This document shows, one piece after another, positions 27,649-35,561 of a DNA stretch of 59,528 nucleotides. Both the position numbers and the translations under genes were made by a program. Source of the stretch: an uncultured Granulosicoccaceae bacterium (lineage in GTDB: Bacteria; Pseudomonadota; Gammaproteobacteria; Granulosicoccales; Granulosicoccaceae); assembly GCA_937922015.1 (NCBI GenBank), contig CAKZVB010000010.1, positions 1-59,528 of the forward strand, written 5' to 3'. Below the pieces are notes generated by a model that ran no database searches, was not told the DNA's origin, and was given only the letters and a program-made list of their open reading frames with translations. The stretch's first letter is position 1. Each line of letters begins with the position of its first letter.

Positions 27649-27661
27649 CTTTACTGGCAGA

Positions 27662-27694
27662 AAGGGCCCCGGCATTGCCGGGGCCTTATCTTTT
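27662..27694 (+). terminator. Rho-independent terminator after amt and the microprotein
   Basis: GGCCCCGGC (27665-27673) and GCCGGGGCC (27677-27685) form a perfect nine-pair stem with an ATT loop, followed by TTATCTTTT. It ends only 26 bases before mgsA, so module 2 has either a very short promoter or depends on read-through. Confidence 0.85.
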
Positions 27695-27720
27695 GCACTA
27701 ACTAAAATCGAAGTGGCACT

Positions 27721-28620
27721 ATGTGTGGAATAGTCGGTCTCTATATTAAAAACCCGGAGCTCGAGCAGTCGCTTGGTGTACACGTCGCGGCGATGTTGCT
27801 GGAAATGTCAGAACGTGGTCCCGACAGCGCCGGTGCCGCAGTGTATCGCAACGACGTTGGTGATGGTCGTTTGAAACTGACTCTGCTGTCTGATGATGCA
27901 AATCCAGACTGGTCGGCGTTTGAAAAATCATTACTTGAAAATATTGATTCACAGGGGGTTGTCACACCGCTGCTAAACCATGCGGTGGTCAGTGCGGCGT
28001 CATCGCTTGAGTCGTTACAGCACTGGCTTAAAGACAACTATCCACAAATCAGGGTAAATAGCTCTGGTCAGAAAATAGAAATATTCAAAGAGAAAGGGTC
28101 ACCACAGGAGTTTATAGAGAACTTCGGTGTCGCCAGCTATACCGGCAGTCATGCGTTGGGTCACACCAGAATGGCCACTGAGAGCGCGGTTACTACAGAG
28201 CATTCTCATCCATTTTCAACCGGTGACGATCTCTGTCTGGTGCATAACGGTTCATTATCAAATCACAACAGGCTGCGCGAGAAACTACAGTCTTACGGCA
28301 TCAGTTTTCAAACCGACAATGACAGTGAAGTGGCGGCGGGCTATTTGTCGTGGCGCTTGCAGGAAGGCGACGGTCTGGACGATGCGCTGCATCATGCGAT
28401 CGAAGACCTCGATGGCTTTTACACTTTTGCCATTGGTACTAAAGACGGTTTTGCCGTATTGCGAGATCCTATCGGATGTAAACCTGCCATTATGGCTGAA
28501 ACAGATGACTGGGCGGCGATGTCTTCAGAGTATCGCGCGATAGCTCAATTGCCGGGTGCTAAAAACGCCAGAATCTGGGAGCCCGAGCCGGCGCAAATTT
28601 ACAGCTGGCAGAGGGGCTAG
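27721..28620 (+). CDS. mgsA: N-methylglutamate synthase, amidotransferase subunit A
   Basis: 299 residues. Class II glutamine amidotransferase with N-terminal nucleophile Cys2 (MCGIVGLY), SERGPDSAG, LGHTRMATES and LVHNGSLSNH. In the N-methylglutamate pathway this subunit releases the amine from its donor for the synthase. It is the first gene of mgsABC-gmaS. The module 1 homologue is similar in layout but clearly divergent. The ATG follows the upstream terminator closely and no strong ribosome site is visible. Confidence 0.85.
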   Translation: MCGIVGLYIKNPELEQSLGVHVAAMLLEMSERGPDSAGAAVYRNDVGDGRLKLTLLSDDANPDWSAFEKSLLENIDSQGVVTPLLNHAVVSAASSLESLQHWLKDNYPQIRVNSSGQKIEIFKEKGSPQEFIENFGVASYTGSHALGHTRMATESAVTTEHSHPFSTGDDLCLVHNGSLSNHNRLREKLQSYGISFQTDNDSEVAAGYLSWRLQEGDGLDDALHHAIEDLDGFYTFAIGTKDGFAVLRDPIGCKPAIMAETDDWAAMSSEYRAIAQLPGAKNARIWEPEPAQIYSWQRG

Positions 28621-28623
28621 AAC

Positions 28624-29301
28624 GTGCAGACAATTGACGTGTCCGTCGAGGGCATACGAACACTAAACCAGCTATTGCATACTGAAGATCATACCGGTGC
28701 TATTGAAGTTCAAAATCCCAATGGTCGTCATTCGATTGCAGTCGGTGCAACTATACCGGTTGACGTCACCGTGAACGGGCATGTGGGTTACTACTGTGCG
28801 GGGATGAACCAGCACGCTAATATTCAGGTTAACGGTAATGCCGGCCCGGGTCTGGCTGAAAACATGATGTCGGGCCAGGTGCGTGTCACCGGTGATGCTT
28901 CTCAATACTGTGGTGCTACCGCTCACGGCGGTTTGTTGGTGGTGCAGGGCAATGCCGCTGCGCGTTGTGGTATCTCCATGAAGGGTGTTGATATTGTCGT
29001 TGGTGGCAACGTCGGTCACATGTCTGCCTTTATGGCACAAACCGGTCGCCTGGTGATCTGCGGTGATGCCGGTGACGCACTGGGTGATTCAATCTATGAA
29101 GCCCGAATCTATGTCAAAGGGCTGGTTAAAAGTACCGGTGCAGATTGCGAACTGAAAGAAATGCGTGATGAACATCTTGAAGAACTGACGCAACTACTGG
29201 CAGCGGCCAACATAACAGAGCACAGTGCGAAGGACTTCCGTCGTTATGGCTCGGCCCGAAAGCTCTATCATTTTAATATCGACAACGCCAATGCATACTA
29301 G
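28624..29301 (+). CDS. mgsB: N-methylglutamate synthase, GXGXG subunit B
   Basis: 225 residues starting at GTG three bases after mgsA. It consists almost wholly of the Gly-rich beta-helix domain (GHVGYYCAGMNQHANIQVNG, AENMMSGQVRVTGDAS, GGNVGHMSAFMAQTGRLVICGDAG), like the C-terminal domain of glutamate synthase. It lacks the N- and C-terminal extensions of the module 1 copy. It assembles with MgsA and MgsC. Confidence 0.86.
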   Translation: MQTIDVSVEGIRTLNQLLHTEDHTGAIEVQNPNGRHSIAVGATIPVDVTVNGHVGYYCAGMNQHANIQVNGNAGPGLAENMMSGQVRVTGDASQYCGATAHGGLLVVQGNAAARCGISMKGVDIVVGGNVGHMSAFMAQTGRLVICGDAGDALGDSIYEARIYVKGLVKSTGADCELKEMRDEHLEELTQLLAAANITEHSAKDFRRYGSARKLYHFNIDNANAY

Positions 29302-29318
29302 AACCGGAATGGTGGCTA

Positions 29319-30641
29319 ATGACTGATGACTATCACTCAAGGCTGAGAGAGTCAGCTACTTTTCCACGTCACGTCATCGCAGAGATACAGCGTGCGGCCC
29401 GGGAGGGTATTTATGATATCCGCGGCTTTGGTGCCAAGCGGCGTGTGCCTGACTTTGATGATCTGTTGTTCCTTGGTGCCAGTATGTCCCGTTATCCGCT
29501 TGAAGGCTACCGCGAAACCTGTGATACCAGTGTCACACTGGGTGCGCGCTTTACCAAAAAGCCCATCGAACTGAAAATACCTATTACCATCGCAGGCATG
29601 AGCTTTGGTGCGCTGTCAGCTCAGGCCAAAGAAGCACTTGGCCGTGGTGCCAGTGCAATGGGTACCAGTACCACGACCGGTGATGGCGGTATGACCCCTG
29701 AAGAGCGCGGTCATTCTGATCTGCTGGTCTATCAGTATTTACCGTCGCGTTATGGCATGAACCCGGATGATCTGCGTAAGGCCGATGCCATTGAAATTGT
29801 AGTCGGGCAGGGTGCCAAGCCGGGAGGTGGTGGCATGCTGTTAGGGATGAAAATCAGTGAACGCGTGGCCGGTATGCGTGACCTTCCGGAAGGTATTGAT
29901 CAACGCAGCGCCTGCCGCCATCCCGACTGGACAGGCCCCGATGATCTGGAAATAAAAATAAACGAGCTTCGCGAAATAACAGACTGGCAGATACCCATCT
30001 ACGCAAAGATAGGTGCATCGCGGCCTTATTTCGATACCGCGCTCGCAGTTAAGTCAGGTGCCGACGTCGTGGTACTGGATGGCATGCAGGGCGGCACCGC
30101 TGCAACGCAGGATGTCTTTATTGAACATGTCGGCATACCAACACTGCCTGCGGTACGCATGGCGGTAGATGCGCTTAAAGAACTGGACATGCATCGCAAG
30201 GTGCAACTGATCGTATCCGGTGGGATACGCAGCGGTGCTGATGTTGCGAAAGCGCTGGCACTGGGCGCAGACGCTGTATCTATAGGGACAGCGGCATTGA
30301 TCGCGCTTGGTGATAACAGCCCTGAACATGAAGAGGAATACCGCAAGCTTGGAACCTCTGCCGGGTACTACGATGACTGGCAGGATGGCAAAGACCCGGC
30401 GGGTATTTGCACACAAGATCCAGAGCTTGCGGCGCGGCTTGATCCGGAACTTGGCGGGCGTCGCCTGGCAAATTATTTAAGCTGTCTGACACTCGAGACT
30501 CAAACACTGGCCAGAGCCTGCGGTAAAAGCCATGTGCACAATCTTGAGCCGGAAGATCTTGTGGCACTGACAGTAGAGTCGGCGGCCATGGCGGGCGTGC
30601 CACTTGCGGGCACACAGTGGATACCGGGCAGCGGGTACTAG
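29319..30641 (+). CDS. mgsC: N-methylglutamate synthase, FMN subunit C
   Basis: 440 residues. FMN-dependent glutamate-synthase-like barrel: ITIAGMSFGALSAQAKEAL, GDGGMTPEERGHSDLL, LDGMQGGTAATQD and VSGGIRSGADVAKALALGADAVSIG. Where module 1 has a Cys-rich [3Fe-4S]-type motif, this protein reads YYDDWQDGKDPAGICTQDP with no paired cysteines, so it should carry FMN only. It combines 2-oxoglutarate with methylamine equivalents and reduces the product to N-methylglutamate. It lies 17 bases after mgsB. Confidence 0.88.
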   Translation: MTDDYHSRLRESATFPRHVIAEIQRAAREGIYDIRGFGAKRRVPDFDDLLFLGASMSRYPLEGYRETCDTSVTLGARFTKKPIELKIPITIAGMSFGALSAQAKEALGRGASAMGTSTTTGDGGMTPEERGHSDLLVYQYLPSRYGMNPDDLRKADAIEIVVGQGAKPGGGGMLLGMKISERVAGMRDLPEGIDQRSACRHPDWTGPDDLEIKINELREITDWQIPIYAKIGASRPYFDTALAVKSGADVVVLDGMQGGTAATQDVFIEHVGIPTLPAVRMAVDALKELDMHRKVQLIVSGGIRSGADVAKALALGADAVSIGTAALIALGDNSPEHEEEYRKLGTSAGYYDDWQDGKDPAGICTQDPELAARLDPELGGRRLANYLSCLTLETQTLARACGKSHVHNLEPEDLVALTVESAAMAGVPLAGTQWIPGSGY

Positions 30642-30683
30642 GCTGGTTTCTAAACACACTTATTAAAACTCGGGAAAAGCAAA

Positions 30684-31991
30684 GTGGCAAAAGATCTGGA
30701 GAAGTGGGCTAACACCAAAAAGGTAAAATACTTTCTGATCAGCTTTGTTGATCTATTTGGTGTTTTGCGTGCCAAGCTGGTACCGACACGCGCCATAAAA
30801 GGTATGCAGAAGGATGGTGCCGGTTTCGCAGGCTTTGCCTCCTATCTCGATATGACACCCGCCCACCCCGATATGTTTGCCATCCCTGATGCAGACAGTG
30901 TTATTCAGTTGCCCTGGAAGCCGGAAGTCGCATGGGTCGCGGCCGACCTGTGGATGGATGGCAAAGAAGTTGAGGCATCACCGCGGGTGGCATTAAAAAG
31001 GCAGCTGGCGAAAGCGCAAAAGCTGGGCTACCGCATGAAGACAGGTGTCGAGTGCGAGTACTTTTTAATCAACAACGACGCAACCGCAATATACGACTCC
31101 ACAGACACACAAGCCAAACCCTGTTATGACCAGCAGGCACTGATGCGTCGATACCCGGTCATCAGTGAGATCTGCGATGCAATGATCGACATGGGCTGGG
31201 GACCGTACCAGAACGACCACGAAGACGCCAATGGTCAGTTTGAGATGAACTGGGACTACGACGACGCCCTGAAGACCGCTGATCGGCATGTGTTCTTTAA
31301 GTACATGGTTAAAACCGTCGCCGAAAACCACGGAATGCGCGCCACCTTTATGCCCAAGCCATTTGCCAATCTGACCGGTAATGGCTGTCATGCTCACGTG
31401 TCGATCTGGGATAAGGCAGGTAAAAAGAATCTCTTTTTAGACAAAAAGGATGATCTCGGTTTATCACCGCTTGCCTACCAGTTTCTGGGGGGGATTATGG
31501 ACAGCGCCACGGCCCTCTGTGCGGTGTTTAACCCGTCAGTAAACAGCTACAAAAGAATTGGTGCTCCAGTCACCAGTTCAGGTGCAACATGGTCGCCCAA
31601 CTCGGTGACCTACTCAGGTAATAATCGAACCCATATGATTCGCGTACCGGAAGATGGCCGCTTTGAATTGCGCTTGATGGACGGTGCTGCTAATCCGTAT
31701 CTGATGCAGGCCGGTTTTCTCGCGGCGGGGCTTGATGGGATCGAAAATAAACGCGACCCGGGCAAGCCGGTGCATCTGAATATGTATGAGGAAGGCCATA
31801 AGGTCAAAGGCGCTAAAAAGCTGCCGTCAACGCTGCATGATGCACTGCGTTTGTTCGAAAACAGCAAGGTGCTTAGAAACGGTCTTGGCGATGATCTGGT
31901 CAATGCCTACATTAAACTTAAGATGCAGGAATGGGTTGACTATACGTCCCATTTGAGTGAGTGGGAGCGACAGAATACACTTGATTGCTAA
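30684..31991 (+). CDS. gmaS: Gamma-glutamylmethylamide synthetase
   Basis: 435 residues starting at GTG, the standard length of GmaS. It ligates glutamate and monomethylamine with ATP to gamma-glutamylmethylamide. The sequence is of GmaS type throughout: AGFAGFASYLDMTPAHPDMFA, GVECEYFLI, YQNDHEDANGQFEMNWDYDD, TGNGCHAHVSIWD, NRTHMIRVPEDGRFELRLMDGAANPYL. Glutamine synthetase catalytic metal ligands (Glu in VECEYF and GQFEMN) are kept. It follows mgsC by 42 bases, giving the order mgsABC-gmaS, the reverse of the frequent gmaS-mgsABC. No mgdABCD (N-methylglutamate dehydrogenase) follows. Confidence 0.92.
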   Translation: MAKDLEKWANTKKVKYFLISFVDLFGVLRAKLVPTRAIKGMQKDGAGFAGFASYLDMTPAHPDMFAIPDADSVIQLPWKPEVAWVAADLWMDGKEVEASPRVALKRQLAKAQKLGYRMKTGVECEYFLINNDATAIYDSTDTQAKPCYDQQALMRRYPVISEICDAMIDMGWGPYQNDHEDANGQFEMNWDYDDALKTADRHVFFKYMVKTVAENHGMRATFMPKPFANLTGNGCHAHVSIWDKAGKKNLFLDKKDDLGLSPLAYQFLGGIMDSATALCAVFNPSVNSYKRIGAPVTSSGATWSPNSVTYSGNNRTHMIRVPEDGRFELRLMDGAANPYLMQAGFLAAGLDGIENKRDPGKPVHLNMYEEGHKVKGAKKLPSTLHDALRLFENSKVLRNGLGDDLVNAYIKLKMQEWVDYTSHLSEWERQNTLDC

Positions 31992-32075
31992 AGTTGCTAA
32001 CTGCGTTCAGACTCAGCAGTCAGCAGCTGCGATTATACCAGTAATAACCGCCCAGTGACGCTCGGGAGCACACAG

Positions 32076-32645
32076 TTGAACGTACAGAATCATCCGCTGA
32101 TGGAATATTTCATCGGCTGGCAATGCCGGATCAGACAGCACGCGGTGCGCAAGGACGACGGTCGTCCCGGTTCCGGGATGCAGGCCGGAGTATTTGTAAA
32201 AATCAGCGACCGTGATCTGGGGCCTGTGAACACCAATATTGTGTTGCGAGATCCTGTGGAAATCACCAGTGAATTCCGCCATATCGTTAAAAAAACCTTT
32301 GATCCGAAAATACGCAGGGACTCAGCCATAAAAATACTGAGCTCGGCCTACTATCAGTACCCGAAAGATTTTAACGAAACGCTAACCGCGACATTTCTAC
32401 TGGGCTCTGAACTCGCCGAACTATTAGTGGCGCAACAGGAATGTGATCTGGTGTTCCAGCAATATCAGCAGACCTTTAAGCTGCATTGCAGTGTTGCAGA
32501 ACTCCCTGAAAACGATCCCATGTATCAGGCTACGTTCTGGCACAACAGCATGTTTAACTCGACCATGCCAGCGCGCATCCATGTGCTTGGCTTTACCCCC
32601 GACTGGGAGGTCAGCATCGCTGATCCACCCAACACACGCGGTTAA
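32076..32645 (+). CDS. Unknown 189-aa protein, amine operon
   Basis: I do not recognise this family. The likely start is the TTG at 32076, seven bases after GGGAG. A GTG at 32055 in the same frame would add seven residues. The protein is soluble, with LMEYFIGWQCRIRQHAVRK, a DLGPVNTNIVLRDP stretch, a helical middle with many Tyr (ILSSAYYQYP) and a C-terminus rich in Phe, Trp and Met (QATFWHNSMFNSTMPARIHVLGF). It lies 84 bases after gmaS and 27 before the acyl-CoA synthetase, so it belongs to the operon. Its role is open. Confidence 0.7.
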   Translation: MNVQNHPLMEYFIGWQCRIRQHAVRKDDGRPGSGMQAGVFVKISDRDLGPVNTNIVLRDPVEITSEFRHIVKKTFDPKIRRDSAIKILSSAYYQYPKDFNETLTATFLLGSELAELLVAQQECDLVFQQYQQTFKLHCSVAELPENDPMYQATFWHNSMFNSTMPARIHVLGFTPDWEVSIADPPNTRG

Positions 32646-32672
32646 CAGTCTCGCACTAGCCTGAGTTATAAC

Positions 32673-34286
32673 GTGCAACTATTTAAGCCCGGTCAGTACA
32701 ATTACAACGAGTTGTACAGCAATTTTCGTTGGGATATTCCACAGCATTTTAATATTGGAGTGGCGGTCAGTCAGTTTGGCATAAGCCACCCTGATCGCAT
32801 CGCCTTGTACTATGAAAATGATACCGGTGCGCAATCGCAGTTTACCTTCGGTCAACTGGCCCGTGAATCCAACGCTCTGGCAAATGCCCTTGTGGGGCTT
32901 GGGGTGCAGACCGGTGATCGAGTGGGCATTGTACTGCCACAACGATATGAGGCGGGTTTGGCCCATGTGGCAACGTATAAGATCGGCGCTGTCTCTCTGC
33001 CATTGTCTGTGATGTTTGGTGAAGACGCACTAAAGTACCGGCTTGCTGACAGTGGTGCAAAAATAGTAATAACTGATGCCGCACATCGTGAACTGCTTGA
33101 ATCGCTGATACCGGAACTTCCGGATCTGACACAGATCATTGATTGCGATGACCACACGACCTTAAACGGGCTTGAATCACTGCTAGTCAAAGGTCGCGAC
33201 AAATACACATCGGTTGATACCTTATCGGATGATCCGGCATTTCTTATCTATACCTCCGGCACTACCGGCCCGCCCAAGGGTGCACTGGGCGCACACCGTT
33301 GTTTGATCGGTAATCTGACGGGCTTTGAGCTGTCACAGAATTTTTTCCCTTCTGACGATGACGTGTTCTGGACACCGGCTGACTGGGCGTGGACCGGCGG
33401 ACTACTGGATGCACTGTTGCCTTCATGGTATTACGGCAAACCGGTGCTTGGTTATGAAGCGCAGAAATTTGACCCTGAGCGCGTTTGTCACCTGTTGCAA
33501 AAGTACCGTGTTACCAACGGTTTCGTGCCACCTACTGCATTAAAAATGTTGCGTCAAAGTGAGGCGGTAGATCGGTTCGATTATTATTTTCGCAGCATGA
33601 TGTCGGCCGGTGAAACCGTGGGCGCAGAGATTTTTCACTGGACTCGCGATACCTTTGGTATAGAGGTCAATGAAATGTGCGGGCAGACAGAATTCAATTA
33701 TATCGTTGGTAACTGTTCGGCGTTGTTTCCGGTTAAGCCCGGCTCTATGGGTAAGGCTTATCCCGGGCATCGTGTTGAGCCGGTAGATAGGGACGGTAAT
33801 ATAGTCCCTGTAGGTGAGACCGGAGAGCTGGCGGCATTGCGAGATGATCCGGTGATGTTTCTGGGCTACTGGAATAACAAGCAGGCAACTCAAAGCAAGT
33901 ATCGCGGCGAGTACTGGGGGCTCGGTGATCTTTGCTATCGTGATGATGAGGGCTATCTCTGGTTTCTTGGCAGAGATGATGATGTGATATCTACATCAGG
34001 CTACAGAGTAGGGCCGGGTGAAGTTGAGGACAGCCTGCTAAAATATCCCGCTGTTGCGCAATGTGCCGTAGTGGGGGTCGATGATGCGATCCGGGGGCAG
34101 GCTATAAAGGCGTTTATCGTATTGGCAGAAGGATATGTAGCCTCGGATGAATTAGCACAGGAGATTCAGGCATCCGTAAAAGATCGATTGGCAAAACATG
34201 AATATCCGCGTCTGGTTGAATTTATAGACGAATTGCCAATGACGACTACCGGCAAAGTCAGGCGTGTTGCATTGCGTGAAATGTAA
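32673..34286 (+). CDS. AMP-forming acyl-CoA synthetase
   Basis: 537 residues starting at GTG. ANL-superfamily ligase that activates a carboxylic acid to acyl-AMP and then acyl-CoA. Motifs: P-loop YTSGTTGPPKGALGAH, the acyl-binding/ATP motif MCGQTEFN, YWGLGDLCYRDDEGYLWFLGRDDD, STSGYRVGPGEVEDSL and the catalytic C-terminal Lys in TTTGKVRR. It resembles short/medium-chain acyl-CoA or acetyl-CoA synthetases. As the last gene of the amine operon, with a DmdA-like methyltransferase in the divergent set, a DmdB-like role on methylmercaptopropionate is possible but not shown. Confidence 0.82.
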   Translation: MQLFKPGQYNYNELYSNFRWDIPQHFNIGVAVSQFGISHPDRIALYYENDTGAQSQFTFGQLARESNALANALVGLGVQTGDRVGIVLPQRYEAGLAHVATYKIGAVSLPLSVMFGEDALKYRLADSGAKIVITDAAHRELLESLIPELPDLTQIIDCDDHTTLNGLESLLVKGRDKYTSVDTLSDDPAFLIYTSGTTGPPKGALGAHRCLIGNLTGFELSQNFFPSDDDVFWTPADWAWTGGLLDALLPSWYYGKPVLGYEAQKFDPERVCHLLQKYRVTNGFVPPTALKMLRQSEAVDRFDYYFRSMMSAGETVGAEIFHWTRDTFGIEVNEMCGQTEFNYIVGNCSALFPVKPGSMGKAYPGHRVEPVDRDGNIVPVGETGELAALRDDPVMFLGYWNNKQATQSKYRGEYWGLGDLCYRDDEGYLWFLGRDDDVISTSGYRVGPGEVEDSLLKYPAVAQCAVVGVDDAIRGQAIKAFIVLAEGYVASDELAQEIQASVKDRLAKHEYPRLVEFIDELPMTTTGKVRRVALREM

Positions 34287-34320
34287 CCATTAAACACCGC
34301 AGTGTTGACGGCAGCAATTC

Positions 34321-34698
34321 TCAGGCGCTGAAACAGCTGTCTATGCATTCGTTCAGAGTCGCGCACTTGCAGCTTGTTAATTGACTCAGTATATAGTCCA
34401 TTTGTTTTATCTGATCCATTTTACTCTGTAACTCCTGCCTTCTCTTCTTAACTATTTCCCGCCATTGACGGGAGGAAGGCGAGGCGTGAGCGGCGCTGTC
34501 GAGAAGTGCTTTCATTTCCTCGAGGCTAAAACCCGCGTTCTGTGCAAGCTGGATAAATCTAAGGGAATCCAGTGCTTTTTTATCAAAAATGCGATTACCA
34601 GACACGCGCGGCTGTGGCTTTAATAATCCAATCTTTTCGTAGTAGCGAATCCTGGATGCGGGCATGTCCAGTTTTTTAGCAATATCTCCGATGTTCAA
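34321..34698 (-). CDS. MerR-family transcriptional regulator with C-terminal cysteines
   Basis: 125 residues. The start is TTG at 34698, overlapping the stop of the upstream membrane-protein gene as TTGA. The much longer frame reaching 34884 is rejected because it reads through that gene. N-terminal winged helix (NIGDIAKKLDMPASRIRYYEKIGLL), a dimerisation coiled coil (REIVKKRRQELQSKMDQIKQMDYIL) and a Cys-rich tail (CKCATLNECIDSC) form the build of metal- or thiol-sensing MerR proteins. It probably represses and activates the long-spacer promoter at 34972-35002, which drives its own two-gene operon. Confidence 0.88.
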   Translation of the reverse strand: MNIGDIAKKLDMPASRIRYYEKIGLLKPQPRVSGNRIFDKKALDSLRFIQLAQNAGFSLEEMKALLDSAAHASPSSRQWREIVKKRRQELQSKMDQIKQMDYILSQLTSCKCATLNECIDSCFSA

Positions 34699-34940
34699 TG
34701 GGTTTTCTCGTCCGCTGTGTTGGATTGACGTTTTGCTAAAAATATAACGACTGACACCATAATAAGCATAGCAATCAAAATAGCGATTATAAGTGCAGCT
34801 GGTAAATCCAACAGAAACACACTGACTGAAAAGCCGCCAATGCCCAGTATCGCTGCAATGAATGGAATGCCGCAGATCATGCACAGAAGGGCGGCGACTG
34901 TGAGCCCTGCAATGCCGGTACGACGATTAAAAAATGCCAT
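34695..34940 (-). CDS. Small membrane protein of the MerR operon (MerF/MerT-like layout)
   Basis: 81 residues from the ATG at 34940, with AAGG eight bases upstream. The frame opens earlier at 35072, but that would start upstream of the promoter. There are two transmembrane helices: the first with the Cys pair CMIC followed by GIPFIAAILGIGG, the second Leu/Ile/Ala-rich, then a short basic tail. Small two-helix proteins with a Cys pair in helix 1 and control by MerR recall the mercury uptake proteins MerF and MerT, but the usual adjacent CC and the second Cys pair are missing. A role in metal or thiol stress is inferred from the regulator. Confidence 0.7.
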   Translation of the reverse strand: MAFFNRRTGIAGLTVAALLCMICGIPFIAAILGIGGFSVSVFLLDLPAALIIAILIAMLIMVSVVIFLAKRQSNTADEKTH

Positions 34941-34971
34941 AAAATTACCTTGATTGAGCTTTGGAGAGACC

Positions 34972-35002
34972 AGTGTGGCACTTAAACCATGGTTTAAGTC
35001 AA
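34972..35002 (-). promoter_or_regulatory. MerR-type promoter with 19-bp spacer and 20-bp palindrome
   Basis: On the minus strand TTGACT (-35, 34997-35002) and CACACT (-10, 34972-34977) are 19 bases apart. The 20-bp perfect palindrome ACTTAAACCATGGTTTAAGT (34980-34999) fills the spacer. Over-long spacers with an internal dyad are the hallmark of promoters that MerR proteins untwist. The start of transcription would be about 25 bases before the membrane-protein ATG. Confidence 0.85.
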
Positions 35003-35118
35003 GCTGTTTTTTCACAGACATCGGGTTTTGTGGATTCATCTTGTGATTACCGGGGAGGTAATACACAGGCACTTGAATTGACCTGCTTAGTCACCAGACT
35101 GATTTAACCGCTATCAAC

Positions 35119-35451
35119 ATGGTGACATTGATGACCTTTCGAAGCACTGTGCGAAACACGCTTCTGGCACTGGTGTTTGTGCTGATGTCTGGTGGATATC
35201 TGATTACGATGATACCCGCCGGTGCAACTTATCAGGTGCAGGCGCAAGTACAATCAAGAGCATCCAGATCCGGGCCAACCGGAAATGTCGGCGTGCTGAT
35301 TTGCACACTCTCAAATGGTCAGCGTGTATCTATTGAAGTACCACCTGTTGCCACTGTTCAGACGGGTGATCGTGTAGTATTAAACTCTCATGCACGGTAT
35401 TTTCTCGGGCCTAAATACAGTTTTGCCGGAAAATTGATTTCTGAAGGTTGA
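35119..35451 (+). CDS. Small membrane-anchored or exported protein, unknown
   Basis: 110 residues. An N-terminal hydrophobic helix (about 12-33, NTLLALVFVLMSGGYLITMI) is followed by a small beta-rich domain (VGVLICTLSNGQRVSIEVPP, TGDRVVLNSHARYFLGPKY) resembling a short beta-barrel. The ATG at 35119 overlaps a second ATG five codons on, either of which could be used. No family name can be given. It is divergent from the MerR operon, but its own promoter is not evident. Confidence 0.6.
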   Translation: MVTLMTFRSTVRNTLLALVFVLMSGGYLITMIPAGATYQVQAQVQSRASRSGPTGNVGVLICTLSNGQRVSIEVPPVATVQTGDRVVLNSHARYFLGPKYSFAGKLISEG

Positions 35452-35561
35452 CTTTTGTATCCGATAAAATTGAACTGTGATTCGAAAGTGAGTGATTGTC
35501 CCGGGATACAGAGGCCTGACCTTGCCTTACTTAATAATCTGCGTATTGGTTGAACAGAACG

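Noticed and set aside
34699-34884. Longer N-terminus for the MerR regulator
   Set aside because: It would read through the 81-aa membrane-protein gene in another frame and adds no conserved sequence. The TTG at 34698 gives the standard MerR start.
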